Assembly (NCBI GenBank): GCA_963693305.1
Contig: OY855916.1
Location: 8,520,001-8,584,000, forward strand
Source of the DNA: Meandrina meandrites
Taxonomy: Eukaryota; Cnidaria; Anthozoa; Scleractinia; Meandrinidae
Length of the DNA stretch: 64,000 nucleotides
Direction: 5' to 3'
The notes below the pieces were generated by a model. It saw only the letters and a list, made by a program, of their open reading frames with translations, was not told the origin of the DNA and made no database searches. Each line of letters opens with the position of its first letter. Position 1 is the first letter of the stretch. Below are positions 1 to 15,300 of the stretch, one piece after another. Both the position numbers and the translations under genes were made by a program.

Positions 1-269
1 AAAAAGGCTGATTACCATTTTATCTTCTAGCTGGATTTTATTTGTTGTTACACAGAAATAAGAACCTATTTAAGAACCTAGATAGCCTAAAATTGTGTTA
101 ACTATCATTTAAACAAGAACCTGTTTAGGCTAACTCTAAAAAATGTAGGTTCTTACTTGCGGGTTTTTACTGTACTTCTTTCAGTTAACCAATATAAAAT
201 TTTTGGTGCATGAGTAGTAATAAAGTAAAAGATATTCTGTTCAAGTTGACATTGAACAAATAGCTGTAC

Positions 270-321
270 CTTTTAAATGACTACAGATGACCTCATATGA
301 AAGGTGTGATTCTCCATGTTT
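270..321 (-). CDS. Array exon L of cassette 6 (last exon before window edge)
   Basis: 52 bp, phase 0 to 1, acceptor TTTGTGTTGACAG, donor AAAAG|GTACAG; codes for KHGESHLSYEVICSHLK. Ending in phase 1, it requires another phase-1 exon (a D exon) left of the window. Confidence 0.68.
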
Positions 322-3300
322 CTGTCAACACAAAAATGGTAAATAACAACAATAAAACTAAAATTTATCAAATTTAGCTCTTCTCTATATTATTTGCGTT
401 TCTCTGAAGTTAAAAAAGGAAAATTAACAAGTACCGTTTTCACTGAATACTCAGATATTTGAAACGGCTTTCAGTCAACAAACGTAGGGGATAATTTTGC
501 CTAAATGTTTTTTCAATAGAGAATAAAGGGGAAAAAGAATTAGTATCTTGTGAGTATCGATAATGAAAATAATTTTGATATGCTATTATCTCTGTAAACA
601 AACCTTGCTATCATTCGCTGAAAATATTCCATACGAATTGGTTGTTTTATTTCATCTGACGTCATAAACATTCTAACATCTAAGCTATTCTTTTTACATA
701 TCGCGTAGACATGCACGTATTCCTTAACTGTCAAAAAATGTTGTCCCGTTTTTCAACTTTCAGACGTGATAATAATTTAGAAGTGATATCTAAAGTGATT
801 TTAAGTGAAAACGAGTAATATTAATGGTAGAATCTTCTTTTTTGATTGTACAATTCTATGGCTGCCATCTTTGTTTCCCAAAAAGGACTGTATATAAATA
901 TTGTAATTTGGTCAAAACCTTTTTTTCTCAATAACTCGGCTGTAAGCAACGCTACAAAGTTAAAACATTTCTATGATGTTTTTCAGGCAAACAAAATGTT
1001 TTTGTAACACTGATGAAAATCACCAATACAAAGACTAACCTCCTGTAGTTGTTTGACTTTACGAAGCTCGACATGGTAGAGAAATGCACTCCTGTTGAGT
1101 ACTTCAGGAAACTTTCCTTCTGGTTTCTGTAGCAAAGTGTGGGTTTCTTTTATAGTGTCGTTATTTAAAGATTTGTTTACACGCCGAACTATGTCCGCCA
1201 CTAAAAAACAGGAATACCAAAACACAATACATGGCCTCGTCAAAAAGTTATGAATACACCAACGAGTATGTGGGAATAAATGAAAGAATGATAGTAAATT
1301 CACAACGTGAAATAAATGAAAAAATCGATATAGCTTACAGACACGTTCCTCATGAACTTTTTTGTTCACAGTGTCCAAACAACTCTGAAGTTCAATCTGC
1401 GTCAGATCATCTTTGCCTACTCCATTATTCTGCAATAAAAGCACATTTAAATCTTGTAATTTATTTGTCACTTCTTGGGAAACGTCGACAAAATCGTTTC
1501 AATCCGAAACATATATGCCTGTAGCCCAAGAACAACATTAAATAATTGCGAAAACGTGGAAATTTATAATCTTGTTTTTTGATAGCTTGTTTGTACACTT
1601 ATATGCTGGTTTCATCAGTACTAAATAAATAATTAATTAATTGTATCCATAATTTTTAATAATTGCAATGCCTCCACACTACATCATCACAGGCCCCCAA
1701 TGACAGTGTGAAATAAAAATCGATATTATTGCGCTCTTCGATTATTTTAACTGAATATTTTCAATAGAAGTGTACAGTGTTGGTTGCTGGGAGGGGTTGC
1801 TGGGTATTATATGCGACCGTAGATAAAACTAGGAACATTATTAAATTAGATGCAGAAATGAGTTAATTCAGTGAAAAAATAAGGTAATTCAGTGCAGAAA
1901 AGGAAACAAACATAGCATTCTGACTGGTTTATAAACAAAGGCATTCACCGAGAGCCAATCAAATGCTTCCACTCGATCTGAATGGCGCGAAGTGCTTTGA
2001 GCGACGAGTAAAAAAATATGGCTGGCGGTTTGAGCACAGTAGAGGACCTGAAGACAGTTCTAATTATCATAGCACTTTAAAGCACTGGTGTTGGGTTCCC
2101 TTTTTGGAATAAGTGGTTTCTCAAGAAGGAAATTACCGACGAAATCGAAACTACGCGTCGACTGAGCTTCACGCTTTGCTTGAGCGAATTTGATACGCGG
2201 AATAAAACAAACACATTGGCGAAGATTATGGTCCAGATAGCCTCAAAGAAATGCCTACATCGCTTTATAGACAATGTACTTAGAGCACAGAACCTGTAGG
2301 CTTTCTACTGGACAGAAAATTGTTTCGTCCATGGATGTGCTGATGGGAAAGCGAAACAGGTTCACTTGGCTGGCCGTCGAAAGCGTCCAAGCAAAGATCG
2401 ACAAGTAATAGAAGCAGAAAAAAATCTCTGGAAATGGTTAAATCCAGAATCTTTTATTCAGAGAATTCGTTGAACTGTATAGCTAGATTTTTCGGTTTAA
2501 AAACTTTTAAAACATGAGAAGCCTATACGTTGCTTGGGCTTTGACCTATGTTTGCTGAGTTTGAATAAATTATTTTTCTACCAGAGTTGCGCATGTTACT
2601 TTTTCGCAATTTTCATGAATATTGTTAATAAGCAATCTCGTGCAATTTGCCATAAATAAGCACTCGTAAAGTTTTCAAAGACTACAAATTGCACTCGCCC
2701 TACGGGCAAGTGCAATTTTGTTAGCCTTTGAAAAATTTAATCGTGCTTATTTATCCCAAATTGCTCTCGAAATCATGTAAATACCTGTACTAAAACAATA
2801 TTATAATTGTAATAAGAACTTTCCCAACATCCTTTGCTTCAGAAGAAATGAAATGCCAGATGAAATATACGGAAAACATATATTTTTGCAAACGCGGTGT
2901 GTTGATGTCATCGATCACGTGACTACAGGGAGAACAGGAGTGATAAATTGGAAATAAATAAACAGAAAAATATTGCAAAAAAGGCCATTAGACCCCTGGC
3001 ATCTACATATTAAGGGGGCTGTACACATTGCCTAGTGAGGACTAGCTCCCAGCGAATATCTTCCCTTGGCTGGAGCGTAGCATAACATAAAATGTTGGTG
3101 GTACACATGACAAAAAAGCAAAGAATATGTCGCACACCTTTTCTTATAAGAAACGTCATACCGTGCAAGATGGAAATCAGCCTTCAATTTTTTGGTCCTT
3201 TCAATTTTTAATTTATGTTAATTTATTGATTTTGATCTGCAGGCTACCCGGACTTCACACTAGACATCAAATTAACAAATATATTTGGACCTTTCTGGTG

Positions 3301-6300
3301 AAAAGGATGCTGGAATGGCTCTTATTATAATTAAAATATTATTTTATTACAGGAGCCCTTTTTAAAATTACAATTTTAATTATTTATTTTTTTAATTTCC
3401 ATTACTTTTTTAATGTTCCAGCATGTTCCGGGAAGTTCAGGAATGTTCCGGGATGTTCCATGTTCCTGTTTTTATCGAGGCCAATCGTATAGAACGAAAA
3501 TGGGCAAATAGCGAGTCGGTAATAATTTGTGGTGTGGCCGTGAATTTTCTTCTCATTTATGCAAAAGTTAGGAACCTGGGTTTAACAAATAATCTGTTCC
3601 TGACAAAGGTGACGGATTATAACTTGAAAATATATAATTGATACGGACAAATAACATCATATAAAAAGTCCTTCAACCTACCCGATATTTGTCCTTCTTG
3701 CTGGTTTTTAGCTGAGTCAGGTATCTGCTGCAGGGACTTTTTTCCACTGTTTTCAAGGCAGCATTGTTCAGTCTTTCAATTAACTCGGTCGAGTTGTTGT
3801 TTTCAATGGCTTCATTTACGACTACCACTGCAGTCAATACTAAAATTTAAGTGGAATAGATATTCTGGCTACCTTTGAGTGCATAACTTATACGCTTATA
3901 AAATTAAAGGAGAACGGAATGCAAGAAGTCAAATGTTTGGTTATTATAACCACTAACAAATAATAAATGTAATCTAGAAAATTAAAGAGAGAATTTTTTT
4001 CTTCCAAAATTGGTGCGCAGTTACATCACAACATAGCCGCCGGCACTTCCGTTTTGGAAGTAACCGGAAGAAAAGATTTCCAAAATGCCGGACGTGCAAG
4101 CGACCGCGCATTTTGACTGTTTTCACCAGCTTAAGCAGGAAAAGATCGCTTTTTGCTTTTCAGCACAAACCTGCGTTATTTCTATAATTTTCAGTGGTCA
4201 TAAAATGTATGACTTCTCACACACACCACTGGGAGCAATGTCCAGCCGACCGCAACAAGCCTGACCTTTATTCTCACAATATAACAATTTCACAAGAAAA
4301 ACCTTCAAGCATACAATATATATGTGTACATAGAAGTTCTCCCTCAAAAAGCAGTTATGGGAACTAAGCCACTTAGCACACCTCAAGGCTTCCGACGGTA
4401 GAAGAGACTGGAAGTTAACTATAAACAACAATATTGTTTTTAAAATTCTGAATGAGAATAAACGCGCACAAATATATGATTGAATTCGTCATGAATTAAA
4501 GGTCAAATGAACCAAAATTTCGACATTCTTTCTTTAGCGATTTTACAGCAACCAAACGCTAAAAGAACTCATTATTAACTAAACTTAAGAAGAAATTTTG
4601 CTTTCTGGTTTCCAAAATGACCGCGCACTGGAATGGAAGGAATGGATCGAGCTTTGAATTTTGTGACGTAATAGTTTTATTTCACGGCTTTGCGATCGAA
4701 GAGACGATCGTCGTTTAAAGAGCGAATAATGTAAAGTTTGAGAGTTTGAGTCAGTCTTAGTAATTCAAGTAATTCTGAAAGAATCTAAGCTTTTTTTTTA
4801 ACATGGTTGTTATATTTTTTACTACATTGTAATCCAGTTTCAAAGATTAATAATTATCAAAGCACTGAGTAAAATTGTAAGCATTGTACGATATAGGAGG
4901 TTTTCAAACACTGGATGGCGTATAAAATCATCAGTCTGCTCAGCTTGGTATAGAACAATCAGTTTTGTTATATACCCCAATCTAAATGCAGTTTTTTTGG
5001 ATTTGCACGTAATTCTTATCAGGACGTGTGTGGCTTGCAACCTGGATCGGTATGCAGCGCGAAGTTATCCTAGGATGTGGCCAAAAGCTAAGATTGAGTT
5101 CACTGTTTCTTTTCTGCACTCGAGAGTCACACAAAACACAAAAATAAATTTGTACACAAAAAATTAACTTGAATGAAAGAGTATTCTCAATGCAAATTCG
5201 AAACTGCAAAGCATCACGCAGGGTAAAACTTTCAATGAATAAATTCGTGTCGTTTTCAGCTGAAGGAAAATTCAGTGTTGAAATAAATACTGAGCGTTTA
5301 CACACTGTCCCCGCGGACACTGTGAGTTCTGTTTGTATTAGCTGTTTTTTGGTCCATATTTATTTAGCCGGTACATGGTATTTAGGGCTCGAAATTAACG
5401 GTTGTAAACCCAACATAAATACAACATTTGAAGCTTAATTTTATACGCGTCAAAAAGCACGTGCACGTGCATGGAAGCAAATTATTTGGCGAGGATATTG
5501 AACTAACGAACTCAAATTCTAATGCTTGATTATGACAAGCCAAACCAACAAAGTAAAAGTGCTAATAATCATAACAAATACTCTATCTAAGTTCTAGGTA
5601 GAATAAGAAAGGTGCAAAATGCATACCTCTAACTTCCTTCGTTCAGCAAAAGCCGAACGGACAGTGGGGTCTTTGTGCTTCGGAAGGCATTCTTCCCCGT
5701 GATTTCTTTTCCGAACAACAACAAAAAATAGTCCGCGGCACAGCATCCTCTTTGAGGTGGAGTCTTAGCGGCTTGAAATCAGAACCCAGAAACCTACGTA
5801 TTGCCAGATTTTCTCTGAAGTAGTCTTCGGTAAAATGAACCGCACAAATGCGAGAGTTTTATTCTGGCTGAAATTCTTTTCTTTTCATTTTAAAAAGCCA
5901 TTGTTTCCTGAGCTTTGAATTTGCTGGAAACTTAAACGTACTTACTTTCGACTTAGAATAATTTAAGCTGTTTAGTGCTGCACAAAACACCATGATGTTC
6001 CATTCTTGTTAGCTTCATCACTAAAAGACTTTGAATTTCCCGCAATTTCACAGCGCACCAATACTGACGTCACAGTTTTATGTTCCGAAAATTTCCCGAC
6101 AATTTTCCCGAGCGCTCTACGATTATGAAGGCCAAAACTAAGCATTTTTCAACTTGAAATTTCTCTGTTTTGCAAAGTCCAATTCCTTTGAAACTTCGGA
6201 ATATGTTTATTTGTTTCTTAATCAACAAATTGGCCTAAAAAAAAGAAAATTCGAAATTTTGGTTCATTTGACCTTTAACTGATCTGCATGAAAATGGCGC

Positions 6301-9300
6301 CCGTGTAAAATGCTCTCAAGAATCCGCCCTATGCCATTTATGTAATAAATTAACGCTGAAATTTCGCACCAAAATTAAGGAGTGATTTGTTAACCGTGAT
6401 TTTAAACTAAAATACTTTGTATCTTAGGCTTGAATGAAATTGGTAAATCCAATCCCTTATGAAACAGCATGAGCTGTAAAGATTGATAACTTCTGGACGC
6501 AACGTGTTGCCATTAGGAGCGCTTGAATACTTCTTTAATTCAACCAATATTTAATATTTTGGTTCATGAATACTAATAAAGTAAGAGATATTCTTTTCAA
6601 GTTGAAATTGAACGCCAAGTTGTACCTCTCAAATGATAACAGATGTCTTTGTAGGAAAGGTGTGATTCTCCACAATCCTGTCAAAGAAATGACATAAAAG
6701 AGTAATAAAGCGACAAGTTATAAAATTTATCTCATCTCTATATTATTTGCCTTTCTCTGAAGTTACAAAAGGAAAATTAACGAGTACTGTATTCACAAAC
6801 TCAGCTATTTGAAACGGCATCAGACGACAAGCGTATTGGACAATTTATGCCATGAAGGTGAAAAAGAATTGGTGTCCTGTGAGTCTTCATAATGAAAAAT
6901 AATTTAGATATGCTATTATATCTGTAAACAAACCTTGCTATAATTTGCTGAAAATATTCCATACGAATTGATTGTTTTCATCTGACGTCATCAATTTCTA
7001 AAATCTAAGCTGTTATTAGTCCTACCATAGTTAACTATGGTCCTACAAAGCTATTCTTTTTGTATATTCTAGACATAAAGAACATAAACCTCCATGCAAC
7101 GATTCGGTGCTTCGTTTGGGAGATAAGGGATTCTGAAATTTGTGAAGTCCCTTATTAACGAATTTCTTCTTAACTGTCAAACGTTTTTGTCGCGTTTTTC
7201 AATTTTCAGACATGACAATAGTTTAGAAGTGATTTTAAGTGAAAACGGACGATCTTAATGTATAATCATGGGTGACAAATTACTCCTTAATTTTGGCGCG
7301 AAATGTTAGCGCTAATTATAATTTCACATGTGAAATTACAAAATTGTCATGGCAACGTTTCCCATGTTTCAGTGCCAAGATGGTGTACAGGATTTTAAAA
7401 GATGATCTTAAAGCTTAAACTTTGCACATTTTCGCTTGAATTTCACCTTGGCCAATTTGTTTGGTCGTTTTATAATCTAATTTTTGAGCGTTTTACACGG
7501 GCGTCGTTTCCAACCGGTTCGTTCATGACGATACAATAAACCAGTTAATAAACTACGATTGTAAGCGCAATTTGTCATCCATGATATTAAAAGGTAAGGC
7601 ATACTCGCGAAATTAGGAAATAATTTCACTTGCGTTTTGTCAAAATTCTAATAATTTCCCTCGCCTTCACTCGTGACCATTTGATTACCCATACGAATCT
7701 GTCTTCCAGATTGTACAATTCTATGGCTGCCATAATTGTGCCCACATAAGAAATACTGTAATTTTGTCAAAACTATTTTCTCAATAACTCGGTTGTAAAC
7801 AAAGCTATAATTTGGACAAAAATTTTTATCTTCCTGCTCTAAAATTCATTACTATATTTACCGACACCCTCCAGTCCTCCCCAAAACAATGTTGACATAT
7901 TGTGGCCAGATTGGAAGTCAAACGCCTTCAATCTCTCGTGTCGCTTTGTTATTCTTACAAGTCTTTGGTTATCTGTTTTCTTTTTATCAAGTCGTTTGAA
8001 CATAGAGGAAATTTAAAAACAAAACTAGAATTGAGGACGCACAAAAACATTCAGTTTTCAGATTATCTGAACCTCAATTAATGTTGTCACGCTGTGTACT
8101 ATGATCACCTAGTGATACTTGTGAGATTATTATTTTTGAACTGTTTTACTATAATGTAACCGTGAATTCTATTTTCATTTCAAAGCAAGAAGCTCGAGAA
8201 GCCTTTATTCAGGTGGTAAATATTAATTCTTTCCTTTTCTTAACAAATAGAGACAAAAGCACCTGGTCATGTATTATCAAGCATATGTTGTGAAAGAAAA
8301 AAAAACCGTAGAAGTCGTTTTGAGATTTTCGAAAAATCGCTAAAAGTGGAAAATTTACCAAAAATTACAATGATAGTGACCGTATGAAAAAAATCCAATT
8401 CTCGGGATCGCGATAAACAAAATCAACCAAACTTTCACGGCTACATAAGGTAGGTTAACTATATATTTTGGCGTTATTTTGAAGTAATTTCATCAACGCA
8501 GTGTCTGCATTTACCATTATCATGTAAAAAGCATAATTTGAAATATGTTTGCGATTTATTCGAAATCACAATTACAGAATTTTTTTATTTTTGTATATTT
8601 GATGTGCAGTACACCATAGTTTCAGACACTGGTGTTAGTTTTCTTAGGTGAAATCAGATTCGTTAAGAATTCAAGTTTTACTGATTTCGTGTTTTTCTGT
8701 TAATCGCTGCCATGGAAATATTGATTTCCCTAATAAATATATTATATCAAACTTCAATCCAATTCCAATATCTGGTGTCAATTTCACATCGATCTGAGTC
8801 CAGAATGTTGCTTAACGGCCAATCGAAAATATTAGGTATGGTCCAGAAAAACTGTACTGCGACACCTTAATAATGAAACCCAGCTTTGTTTCGGAATTAC
8901 CCGAATAAGAAATTTATTATACGTAAAAATGGTCGTGTTTTTTTTCCGGCTTGTGTGTACTGGACAACACGAAGTGGAAGTGGTAATGTACCACCGAGGC
9001 ATCTTTCTATTGCGAAGTTTCTTTTAGTTTACTTTCTCTGAATATGTTTAAGGACATAAATCGTACCCTGAGTATTTGTTGTTTGACTTTACGAAGCTCG
9101 ACATGGTAGAGAAATGCACTCCTGTTGCGTACTTCAGGAAACTTTCCTTCTGGTTTCTGTAGCAAAGTGTGGGTTTCTTTTACTGTGTCGTTATCTAAAG
9201 ATTTGTTTACTCGCCGAACTATGTCCGCCACTGAAAAATAGGAACACAAAAACACAGTGTATTAAGCCCCGTCAAAAACTTTATGGAATACATCAACGAG

Positions 9301-12300
9301 TATGTTGAAATGAATAAAAAATAAGAAGAAATTCATAACATGAAATAAATGACAAAGTTGATATAGCTTACAGACACGTTCCTCATGAACTTTATTGTTC
9401 ACAGTGTCCACACAACTCTGAACTTCAATCTGCGTAAGGTCATCTTTGCCTACTCCATTGTTCTGTAATAAAAGCACGTTTAAATTTTGTAATATATGTC
9501 ACTTGTTTCGCATCTCTGTAGAAATCGTGTCAGCCCGAAAAATTTTTCCCTGCACTTAAGGCAAGAACAACATTAAACAATTGCTACGAAAAGGTGGAAC
9601 TGAACAATCATTTACAACCTGCTTTTATGATAGCTTGTTTGTTTAGTACACTAATTTAATGGTTTTATCAGTATTAAATAATTGTATCCATGATTTTTAA
9701 TACATTTATTGCCTTAACACTGAATTGCAGGCCCTCAATGGATAAAAGTCGATATAATTTGGGTTCTTTGATTATTTTAACTGAATATTTTCAATAGTAG
9801 TGCACAGTATTGTATGCTCGGTTAATTTGCTGGGTATAAGATGCAACGAAAATGGCAAATACCGAGTTGGTAATAATTTGGGGTGTGGCCGTGTACTTTC
9901 ATGTCATTTATGCAAAAGTTAGGAACCTGGGTTTTACAATTATCAGTTGCTGACAAAGCTGACGGATTATAACCTGAAAATATATCATTGATACGGGCAA
10001 ATTACAACATATATAAAGTCCTTCAACCTACCCGATATTTGTCCTTCTTGCCGCTCTTTAGCTGAGTCAGGTATCTGCTGCAGAGACTTTTTTCCACTGT
10101 TGTCAAGCCAGCATTGTTCAGTTTTTCAATTAACTCTGTAGAGTTGCTGTTTTCAATGGCTTCATTTACGACTACCACTGCAGTCAATACTAAAATTTAA
10201 GTGGGATAGACATTCTTACTAAATTTGAGTGCATAATTTATAAGCCTATAAAATTAAGGAGAACGGAATGCAAAACGTCATATATTTTATAATTAACCCC
10301 CCTCTTTCCCCTGATGGTTTGTGAAACATTTGGATCAGCTCACTAGCTTGAAATCTGATGTTTACAAGCTCAAAGATGAAGCCAGGGATCAAGGCCTTTT
10401 TGATAAGAATGGTAGGTGACTTTCTCCTGGGAAATCTATTCACCATGACTTAAATTCTGCTACAATAAACAAGTTTAAAGGAGCTCCGTCACGGGGATTT
10501 CACCGATTTTTGGTCTTAACTGTTCTGAAATTAGTGGTAGGCAACTTAACCCATGAGAAACATTATCTTCGAACATCTAAAGGAAGATATAACCTTAATA
10601 TGTAGATAGAAAAAAAAAACAGCTATAAATATCGATTTTTTTTGAAGATGTGCGGAAACAACTTGAAAAGTTTAGCTAAACTTTTATCCATTTCCATCTT
10701 AGGCATCTGCAGCTAAAGACGTTTGTTAACAGTTTCGGTACTCTAATATAGCAATTTAATGAAAATGGACAATTATTTTTTGGTTTCCTTCGACACAAAT
10801 ATAAATTTTGGCTGTTCAAAAATCTGTTAAAATCCGTGACAAAGCCCCTTTAATTTCAGCATTTATGGCTCAAGTTGATGAAAAGCTAAATGAGTTACAG
10901 AACTTTTTCAAGGGGTTGGTCTACAAACCATCTTCCTCCAAACCTCGAAAGAGGAAGCCAAACAAAAGGAAAGGTGTCAAACGAAAGTTAGCCAGGATTG
11001 AGAATGCAAAAACAAGAGTTCTGCAAAAAAGTTTTACCGCGAGTCAACCATGACAGTGTGGATATAACTATTGGGAAGGAAGACATAAATTTTTCGTTGC
11101 AGCATTAGTTAGTTTATTAAGGAGGGAGGCAAAGGTTTTGCATGGGATGGTCAAGTCAGACAATCGATTCTCAGAAGCTGCTAAAGCTTACATTTCTGAT
11201 TCCTTACCACCAGCCTTGGCCTTGTCCGCTAGTGAGAGCCTCAGTGACTGAGACTCTGATCAGTAACTAACACTAAAAGATATTCTGTTCAAGTCGACAT
11301 TGAACATCTAGCTGTACCTTTCAAATGATAACAGATGTCCGTATAGGAAAGGTGTGATTCTCCACGATCCTGTCAAAGAAATGGCATAAGAGAGTAATTA
11401 AAACTAGAAGGTATAAAATATAGCTCATCTCTACATTATTTGCGTTTCCCTGAAGTTACAAAAGGAAAATTAACGAGTGTTTTATTCAAAATACTAAGAT
11501 AACTGAAAAGGCATCAAAAAAACAAGCGTAGGGGACAATTTTGCCCACACGTTATTTTCATTAGAGGATGAAGGTGCAAAAGAATTCGTCTTCTGTCAGT
11601 CATGATAATGAAAATAATTTTGATTATGCTACTTTTTTTGTAAACAAACCTTGCTGTAATTCGCTGAAAATATTCCTTACGAATTGGTGGTTTTCATCTG
11701 ACGTCATCAATTTCTAAAATCTAAACTGTTAGTCCTACAAAGCTATTCTTCTTTTATATTCTAAACATAAAGAACATAAACCTCCGTGCAAATTTTAGCA
11801 TCATTTCAGTGTTTCATTTGGGAGATAAGATTCTGAAATTTGTAAAGTCACGGATGAACGTAAATTCCTTAACTGTCGAAAATTTTTGTCGCGTTTTTCA
11901 ATTTTCAGACGTGATATTAATTCAGAAATGATATCTACAGTGAAATTTAAGTGAAAACGAATAATGTTAATGGTAGAATCTGATTGTTTAATTCTATGCC
12001 TGCTATAATTGTGCCCTAAAGAGGGACACAAACATCCGGCTGCATTATAAATACTGTAATTTTGTCAAAACTATTTTCGCAATAACTCGGTTGTAAACAA
12101 AGCTATAATTTGGACAAAACATTTTTATCTTCCTGCTCTAAAATTCATTACTATATTTACCGACACCCTCCAGTCCTCCCAAAAACAATGTTGCATGACG
12201 CACTGTGGCCAGATTGGATTGAAAAAAAAAATCAAAAGCCCTTTGGGCTCAGTGTCTCGTGTCGCTTTGTTATTCTTACAAGTCTTTTGTTATCTCTTTT

Positions 12301-15300
12301 GTCGTTTGAACATAAAGGAAACTTAAAAACAAAACTAGAATTGTGGATGCACAAAAACATTTATTGAGAATCGTGTACTTTGACACTTAAATAAAAAAAA
12401 GCTGGCTTTGTTTCGGAATCCGAATAAGAAATTTATTGCACTTAAAAATGGTCATGTTTTTTTTCCGGTTTGTGCGTACTGGACAACACTCTGTACCACC
12501 GATGCATCTTTACGAAGTTTCTTTCATTTTACTTTCTATAAATATGTTTAAGGACACAAATCCTACCCTGAACATTTGTTGTTTGACTTTACGAAGCTCG
12601 TCATGGTAGAGAAATGCACTCCTGTTGAGTACTTCAGGAAACTTTCCTTCTGGTTTCTGTATCAAAGTGTGGGTTTCTTTTATAGTGTCGTTATCTAAAG
12701 ATTCGTTCACACGCCGAACTATATCCTTTACTGAAAAAAAAAACAGACATACAACGGTATATATTAAAATGCAGTGAAAGGAAACAACTGAACTGATGAG
12801 TTACAAACGTAAAAAAGTCGAAATTTGACTAAACCTATATGTCAAACAGACAATCATTCTTTGACACATTAAACATAATGTTTACAAGCGCAAAGGATAA
12901 AGAAACTATTACTAAAGTTTTAGCATCTCAGAGTAATTAATTTTGTCTAAATTGTGAAAGAGAATGTCATCATTAAAGACGAGATCCAAGCACAGAAGAA
13001 AACCCTGTAAATTTCTTGTTTATTACGTTTTCTTCCACACCTTTAGACTGCAGTAATCAGTTCAGCTCTTAGGAAGTTAAGTTACTGATCGAGCACCATG
13101 CAAACCCTTCAGAACAAGAAAAAGTTAAAACTAGTAGCCACATATATAAAAAGATTTACATCAAATGACAGATACTAAATAGACTTACGGACACGTTTTT
13201 CTTGATCTATAATGTTCACAGCGTCCACACAACTCTGAAGTTCAGTCTGCGTCAAATCATCTCTTCCAACTCTATATTTCTGCAATTGAAGTATATTTAA
13301 AGGAGCTAAGTCACGGGAAATTCGCGGATTTTCGGTCTAAACTGTTCTGAAATGAGTGGTAGGTAACTTATCCCATTATTTTAAATTGTTTCATTCTACG
13401 GAAACCTGGATTAGTGCCGGCGGTATTGGCCACATGGCTCGATCCAGGCTTTACCTTTTCCTTACATACAAATAAGAAGTGTAGAATTATTGTGCATTTT
13501 AGCGTAAAGTAAGTTATACATTAAACTAAGAAGCATGTTGGAGGAAACTGATTTCTAGCTTATTAGCACTGAAAGCACTTTTTTGCTTGAATAAATAAAA
13601 CAATAGAAAATATTGAAAAAGACAACTTGCTGTAAGCAAGAACTCCTTCTAACCTACTGAGAACTTCTTCTAACCTACCTGAGTTTTTTCCTTCTTTGCT
13701 GAGATCAAGTTTCTCAGGTATCTGCTACAAAGATTTTCCTCTACTGTCGTCAAGCCAGCATTTTTCAGTTTTTCAATGAACTCAGTCGAGTCGTTCTTTT
13801 CAATGGATTCATTCACGACTACCACTGCAGTCAATACTAAAAGTATAAGTAGCGAGTTACTTTAAAAACTGGTAACAACCCCCGATTTCGAGTTATCGGG
13901 ATTCTAGTGTAGTTACTTTGACTGAAGTGCTTTTGTACATAAGAAAGATTATTATAAGCATCGGGTCATAATTCCTTTGAGCCAACGAAACCTCCAGCTA
14001 CACAGACTACACTGGCAAATTAAACGGTGATCTAACTAGATATTGAGAAGTAATTTTTAAATCGAACAGGAGCACCTATTGCTATTGAAGTTAAAATTGA
14101 AATGCTGTACCTTTTAACTGGTCACAAATGACCTCATAGGAAAGTCGGATTTCCCCACGGTCCTGAAAAAAGACGAAGGAAAACTGTTTTAAGGTAAAAT
14201 TAATCCGGTCTTCACTTTCTTTCAGGCTGTAGTATAGCGCACTTACCCGTGTAATGGCCAAACTTAAATCATATCGTAAAAGATATATTTGGCCCTCCCT
14301 CTTTCTGATGCCTCCCTCTCTTTTAGGCCCACGTTAAGAACTTCATTCTTTTGATAAGCCCCCAACTCTACATTAGGTTCCCTCCACTTCCCATGATAGT
14401 AAGGTTAGGCAAGAATAACTTATTTTGAATAAACTCATCGACCACCATGCTTATCTTTAAGTTAGAGTTTTTGTAGAGATGTACTCGGCCTTCTCGGATG
14501 ATCATAAAAACAATTTCCTATTAAACCCACCCCCCAGAGGGCTTAATAAACGTTTTGTGACGATCAACATTTACCATTCAAGTTTAAGTGAAACAAATGG
14601 CACCAATATACATACGTGATATTGCCTACAAGAATTTCCGGTGTAAAAGAGATTAAGAATTTATTTAGTTCAAACATCTTTTAGTTGATTTGAATTGCAT
14701 GCAGTACCATACCGACATTGTGCAAAAAATATCTTTGAAAAATGATTTTTTTAATTCGCAAATCAGGTATTTTCATTTATCAAAGCATCACTAATTTGCA
14801 GCTGTAGTCATTGTTGAAGAGAATTTAGATCAAATTGATGTGCCAACAAATTAACATTCTCCTGCCTTTTTTAAATCTGTGGTATAAGAACTCAAAATCT
14901 CACCTTGAGAACTTGTTTGACTTTACGAAGCTCGTCATGGTAGAGAAATGCACTCCTGTTGAGTACTTCAGGAAACTTTCCTTCTGGTTTCTGTAGCAAA
15001 GTGTGGGTTTCTTTTATAGTGTCGTTATCTAAAGATTCGTTCACACACCGAACTATATCCTCCACTGAAAAACAGTCATATGAGAAATAATAATTGTACA
15101 GTATTTTGAAAACTTCAGTAACAAGCGAGAATAGAATGATTTTCGTTTGAACTTGAAATAACAGTGCAATGTTCGCTGAAATTCGTCACAATTTTCTGTC
15201 GCTTGGGAATCGCACGTCTTACAATAACGTTGTGTATAATTATAGTTTTGAACGTGTTATTTCCAAGTGTTAGAAAATCGTGAGGAACTTGAACTAAATA

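Noticed and set aside
590..670. Linker exon in the conserved intron block near 600 (reading MTSDEIKQPIR)
   Set aside because: The corresponding sequences at 6.97, 11.68 and 31.4 kb carry indels that break the frame, so this is duplicated intron, not an exon.
5169..5438. 89-codon plus-strand frame
   Set aside because: It lies inside a TTAA-flanked element and overlaps an equally long minus-strand frame; no recognisable protein.
14245..14305. Possible exon reading LLRYDLSLAIT with donor CGG|GTAAGT
   Set aside because: It ends in the wrong phase and has no counterpart in the other cassettes; the true linker exon lies at 14,111-14,162.
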